The translations under genes and the position numbers were made by a program. Below are positions 51,714 through 54,773 of a stretch of 54,773 nucleotides of DNA, one piece after another. The stretch's first letter is position 1. Every line of letters starts with the position of its first letter. A model generated the notes under the pieces. The model did no database searches, was not told the origin of the DNA, and was given only the letters and a program-made list of their open reading frames with translations. The DNA comes from Streptomyces sp. YIM 98790 (lineage in GTDB: Bacteria; Actinomycetota; Actinomycetes; Streptomycetales; Streptomycetaceae): the NCBI RefSeq assembly GCF_011421595.1, contig NZ_WTLH01000016.1:1-54773 (forward strand). Direction: 5' to 3'.

Positions 51714-51899
51714 TGAGGTCCTCCAAGGGGAGGCGCGCCGCCGGCCGGGACCGCTCCCTGCCGGTGCACGCCAGTTGGTCGGATATGCGCCGGTCCGGCC
51801 GGGCGGAGGTGCCGCCGCGAGCGCGTCACTGCCGGGAGGCGTACCGGCTTCCCGGTGAAGGTGGGGCGCGGGTCGCGGAGGCGCCGGAACCAGGCTTGT

Positions 51900-51913
51900 T
51901 GGGAGCGCTCCCA
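51900..51913. promoter_or_regulatory. CebR-type operator
   Basis: TGGGAGCGCTCCCA is the perfect 14-bp palindrome bound by CebR, the LacI-family cello-oligosaccharide repressor of Streptomyces. It begins at the last base of the -10 element, so repressor would block initiation. Confidence 0.92.
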
Positions 51914-51941
51914 GCGTAGGAGTTGTATCGGTACATGACAA
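51913..51941 (-). promoter_or_regulatory. Promoter of the CE15 gene
   Basis: -35 TTGTCA (51941-51936) and -10 TACGCT (51918-51913) with a 17-bp spacer on the minus strand. The leader to the ATG is about 195 bases. The rest of 51714-52049 shows no gene; it holds this control region and the hairpin at 51999. Confidence 0.75.
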
Positions 51942-51998
51942 TAGAAAATTTCGGTCACTTCCCGGTCGGAGAGCGGAAGATTTCCGGAAAGCTTTCTG

Positions 51999-52031
51999 CC
52001 GGTCCGCCCCGGACGGGCCGGGGCGGACCGG
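51999..52031 (-). terminator. Terminator of the oxidoreductase/NB-ARC unit
   Basis: A perfect 14-bp stem (CCGGTCCGCCCCGG and complement), 5-base loop, 18 bp after the oxidoreductase stop. Confidence 0.85.
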
Positions 52032-52049
52032 TTCCCCGGCGGGCCGTGG

Positions 52050-53135
52050 TCAGGTGTGGGCGCCCGCCAGGTGCCAGGTGCGCAGCCGGTCCTGGGCGGA
52101 GCGGATGCCGCTCTGCAGCAGCAGCACGTCGGTGGCCCCGGCGTCGAAGTAGCGGCGCAGCCCGGCCGCGACGGTGGTCTCGTCACCGATCAGGGCGAGT
52201 TCGGCGGGATGGGCGACGCCTTCGTCGTCCAGCACGCGGCGGTAGGAGGGGATGGCGGCGTACGGGGCCAGATGGGCCGCGGCCAGGTCCCGCACGATCT
52301 CCGGTTCGTCGGTCACCACGGCGGGCACGGCGACCGCGATCCTCGGGGCGGGCCGGCCGGCCTCCCGGGCGGCCCGCAGCACCGCGGGCACGATGCGCCC
52401 GGACAGGGTCCGCGGCCCCGCCAGGAACGGCAGGATGCCATCGGCGAGTGCGCCCGCCGCCCGCACCGCCTGCGGGCCCATGGCGGCCACCAGCACGGGC
52501 ACCCCGCTGCCGCCGGGTACGTCGGTGGGCAGCGGCGGGAGGGCGGTGAGGGTCCGGCCGGCCAGGCGGGGGCGTTCCCCGGCCAGGGCCTGGCGCAGCA
52601 CGGTCAGCGCCTCGCGCAGATGCCGGATGGGCGGCGGGAAGGGAATGCCGTAGGCGGGTTCGAGGAGTTCCCGCACGCCGAGGCCGACACCCAGGGTGAA
52701 CCGGCCCCCGGTGGCGGCCTGGGCGGTCTGTGCCTGGGCGGCGAGCAGCAGCGGATGGCGGGGGTGGAGGGGTACCACCGAGGTGCCCACCTCGATGCCC
52801 GGGGCCTCCCGGCCGGCCAGTGCGGCCAGGGTGATCGCGTCGTGGTCGAACAGCTGGGTGAACCAGACCGAGGACAGTCCGGCGCCGGCCGCCCGGCGGG
52901 TCTGGGCGATGAGCTCCTCGACGGTGTTCTTCACCTGCCCGGCGTGCGTGCCGACGTCGCCCGCCGGGAGGATGGCCCCGACGCGCGGTCCGGCGGGCCC
53001 GGGCCCGGCCGTGCGGTCGCCTGCGGTGCCGGTGCTGCGGCCCGTGGTGGTGCGGTCCGTGGTGGGGTCCGTGGTGGTGGGGTCCGTGGTGGTGGGGTCC
53101 GTGGTGGTGGGGTCCGTGGTGCTGCCGTTGGTCAT
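52050..53135 (-). CDS. Luciferase-like (LLM) F420-dependent oxidoreductase
   Basis: 361 residues of the bacterial-luciferase TIM-barrel family: GLSSVWFTQLFDHDAITLAA, HPLLLAAQAQTAQAATGGRFTLGVGLG and PVLVAAMGPQAVRAAGALADG are family blocks for F420- or FMN-dependent hydride transfer. The substrate is unknown. The first 45 residues are a Thr/Asp/Pro repeat (TTDPT) followed by a Gly/Thr linker that is not part of the fold. The ATG overlaps the NB-ARC stop (ATGA), so the two are coupled. Confidence 0.85.
   Translation of the reverse strand: MTNGSTTDPTTTDPTTTDPTTTDPTTDRTTTGRSTGTAGDRTAGPGPAGPRVGAILPAGDVGTHAGQVKNTVEELIAQTRRAAGAGLSSVWFTQLFDHDAITLAALAGREAPGIEVGTSVVPLHPRHPLLLAAQAQTAQAATGGRFTLGVGLGVRELLEPAYGIPFPPPIRHLREALTVLRQALAGERPRLAGRTLTALPPLPTDVPGGSGVPVLVAAMGPQAVRAAGALADGILPFLAGPRTLSGRIVPAVLRAAREAGRPAPRIAVAVPAVVTDEPEIVRDLAAAHLAPYAAIPSYRRVLDDEGVAHPAELALIGDETTVAAGLRRYFDAGATDVLLLQSGIRSAQDRLRTWHLAGAHT
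53071..53115. repeat. 15-bp in-frame tandem repeat at the oxidoreductase N-terminus
   Basis: Three identical copies of GTGGTGGTGGGGTCC with a 12-bp variant on one flank, encoding the TTDPT repeat right after the start codon. Gain or loss of copies keeps the frame. Confidence 0.9.
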
Positions 53136-54773
53136 CGGGTGACGTCCTTCTCGCGGGGGGCGGGGTCCGGGGCGGGAGCGGAGCGGGCCGGGCCGCCGTC
53201 CAGCAGATCCCGGATCACGGCCTCGCCGATCCGGTCCCCGGCCCGGCGGGCGGCGTGCAGGGCCTGCTCGGCGCACTCCCGCCAGTCGCCGGGGCGCTGA
53301 CGGGCGGACAGGTCCGCGACGGCGACGACCAGGTTCCAGCACTGCCGGAAGGCGTTGCTGCCGGCCGCCTGCCGTACCGCGGCCAGCAGCGCGGGGCGTT
53401 CCCGCTCGTACCAGGAGGCCGGCGCGGCCAGCACCGCGTCGGTCACCGGGCGCGCCAGCGGCCAGCGGCCGGCCGCCCCGCGCGGGCCGTCCGCGGGGCC
53501 GGTGCCGAGCCGTGCGCGCGCCTCGTCGGCCAGGAACAGCCAGGCGCCGAAGACCCGCCGCAGGGCCGCGGTCCGCTCCTGCCGGGTGGAGTCGGCGAGC
53601 AGCAGTTCGCGGGCGAAGACCCGGGAGAGTTCGTGCATCCGGCAGCGGGCGGCGGCGCCGGTGCCGTGGGCCACGTCCACCAGGCGGGCGTCCACCAGCG
53701 CCTCCAGGGCGTCGGCGGCCCGGTCGGCGTCCAGGTCCAGCAGCGGGGCGGCCAGCCAGGCGCCCCACGTCCAGGCGGCGGGTGCGGCGGGGTCCGGCTC
53801 CGGCGCGGCCCCCGGGGCCTCCGGGAAACCGGGAGGTCCCGGCGGTCCCGGCGGGCCCGGGGGTTCGAGCAGCGCGAGCCGGGCGTGCAGCAGCCGGGCG
53901 GCGGGCGGCAGCGCGCGATAGCCGCGGTGCAGCGCGGCCCGGACGTCGATGCCCTGGCCGCCGAGCTCGTCCAGGCGGTGGTGCTCGCTGCGGGCCCGGG
54001 CCACCAGATGGGCGAAGGTCCAGTGCGGGCGTGCGGCCAGCCGGGCCGCCGCGCCGCGCAGCGCGATCTGCAGGCCGCCGCACAGCCCGACCAGTTCACG
54101 GGCCTCGCGCTCCTCGGCCGCCACCCGGTCGGGCCCGGCCACGGCGGCGAGCAGGGCGAGCGCCTCCCGGGTGGGCAGCACGTCCAGTTCGAGGACCGCG
54201 GCGCCGGTGGGCGCGGCACTCCGGGCCCTGGCGGTCATCAGCAGCCGGCCGGCCGGGGTGCTGGGCAGCAGCGGCCGGACCTGTGTCTCGTCGGCGGCGT
54301 CGTCCAGCACGATCAGCAGCCGGCGGCCGGCGGTGGCGCTGCGGTAGCAGGCGGCCCGCCCGTCCGGGTCTCCGGGAATCTCGGCGGCGGGCACCCCGAG
54401 CGCCCGCAGGAACCGCTCCAGCACCTCGGCGGTGTCCGCGGGACGCCCGTCCGGGCCGGTCATACGCGCGTAGAGCTGCCCGTCGGGGAACTCCGGGGCG
54501 AGATCGTGGGCGGCCTCCACGGCCACGGCGGACTTGCCGACCCCGCTGCGGCCGGTCAGCACCGCCACCGGCGGAGTGCCCGGGAGCCCCTGGCCGGCGG
54601 TGAGCCGCCGGCGCAGCGCGTCCAGCACCCCGGTCTGGCCGGTGAAGCAGGAGACGCGGGGCGGCAGCATCCTCGGCACCGGGCCGCCGGCGGCCGTGGC
54701 CATGCCCGGACCGGTGTGCAGGCCCGTGCCCGTGCCGGGGGCCGCGCCGGTGCCGGGAAGGCCGCCGCCGGCG
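53132..54773 (-). CDS. NB-ARC ATPase protein, probably C-terminal part of a SARP/AfsR-type regulator (5' end cut by window)
   Basis: The NB-ARC fold is clear: the Walker A motif TGRSGVGKSAVA lies about 50 residues after an in-frame ATG at 54703, Walker B is RRLLIVLDDA, then GRLLMTARAR and LVGLCGGLQIALRGAAARL. Helical and winged parts follow, without TPRs. The frame stays open to the window end, upstream of that ATG, as a Gly/Pro/Thr linker. The phrase LPPRVSCFTGQ matches the junction after the BTAD domain of AfsR-like activators. So the DNA-binding half probably lies beyond the edge. If not, ATG 54703 is the start (523 residues). Confidence 0.75.
   Translation of the reverse strand, partial: AGGGLPGTGAAPGTGTGLHTGPGMATAAGGPVPRMLPPRVSCFTGQTGVLDALRRRLTAGQGLPGTPPVAVLTGRSGVGKSAVAVEAAHDLAPEFPDGQLYARMTGPDGRPADTAEVLERFLRALGVPAAEIPGDPDGRAACYRSATAGRRLLIVLDDAADETQVRPLLPSTPAGRLLMTARARSAAPTGAAVLELDVLPTREALALLAAVAGPDRVAAEEREARELVGLCGGLQIALRGAAARLAARPHWTFAHLVARARSEHHRLDELGGQGIDVRAALHRGYRALPPAARLLHARLALLEPPGPPGPPGPPGFPEAPGAAPEPDPAAPAAWTWGAWLAAPLLDLDADRAADALEALVDARLVDVAHGTGAAARCRMHELSRVFARELLLADSTRQERTAALRRVFGAWLFLADEARARLGTGPADGPRGAAGRWPLARPVTDAVLAAPASWYERERPALLAAVRQAAGSNAFRQCWNLVVAVADLSARQRPGDWRECAEQALHAARRAGDRIGEAVIRDLLDGGPARSAPAPDPAPREKDVTR

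Overview
The window is very GC-rich, genes are densely packed with strong third-position GC bias, and the content points to a Streptomyces-type actinomycete. That content includes DUF397/DUF5753 regulator pairs, a DasR/chitinase-type direct repeat, a CebR-type operator, a group 1h [NiFe] hydrogenase and a Zur-type island of zinc-free ribosomal proteins. I could not place it to species. Most long antisense reading frames are shadows caused by GC bias. About 44 genes can be supported; those at both window edges are cut.

Layout. 1-1.5 kb: the 5' part of a leftward flavin-dependent oxidoreductase, with a dyad in its promoter. 1.7-4.2 kb: zinc-sparing island. Leftward rpmG-rpmE2-COG0523-rpmF and rightward rpmB-rpsN diverge from one Zur-like box. 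4.4-7.9 kb: WXG/ESX-like secreted-protein cassette. 8.0-13.0 kb: leftward cluster of a GCS2-type carboxylate-amine ligase, SbnA-like and SbnB-like enzymes (L-2,3-diaminopropionate synthesis), a formyltransferase and a spermidine-synthase-like protein. This is the best candidate here for an undescribed small-molecule pathway. 13.2-18.6 kb: regulatory genes (SpoIIE phosphatase with an altered metal site, DUF397/XRE pair, anti-sigma-like ATPase) and a threonine-synthase-like enzyme.

18.8-19.6 kb: a chitin-active LPMO behind a 12-bp direct repeat. 19.7-30.1 kb: two giant leftward secreted proteins, a LamG/DNRLRE protein and a 2172-residue RHS/YD-repeat protein. 30.2-42.4 kb: seven-gene leftward sugar-utilisation operon (secreted GH39-like multidomain enzyme, LacI regulator, ABC importer without its ATPase, GH31, GH127 beta-L-arabinofuranosidase). 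It is preceded by two LacI-type palindromes and followed by a strong hairpin. 42.6-49.9 kb: rightward hydrogenase cluster (hypA, a 503-residue unknown, hemerythrin, hhyS, hhyL, NifU-like, DUF5947 and two small proteins). 50.0-51.9 kb: CE15 glucuronoyl esterase with a CBM2, behind a perfect CebR-type palindrome. 52.0-54.8 kb: an F420-type luciferase-like oxidoreductase coupled to an NB-ARC protein that is probably the C-terminal part of a SARP regulator.

How it fits together: several modules are scavenging or polymer-degrading functions of a soil actinomycete, namely chitin (LPMO), arabinose-containing glycans (GH39/GH31/GH127), lignin-hemicellulose esters (CE15), atmospheric hydrogen and zinc sparing. 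Short tandem repeats (8, 9, 12, 13 and 15 bp) recur at gene ends and in coding linkers.
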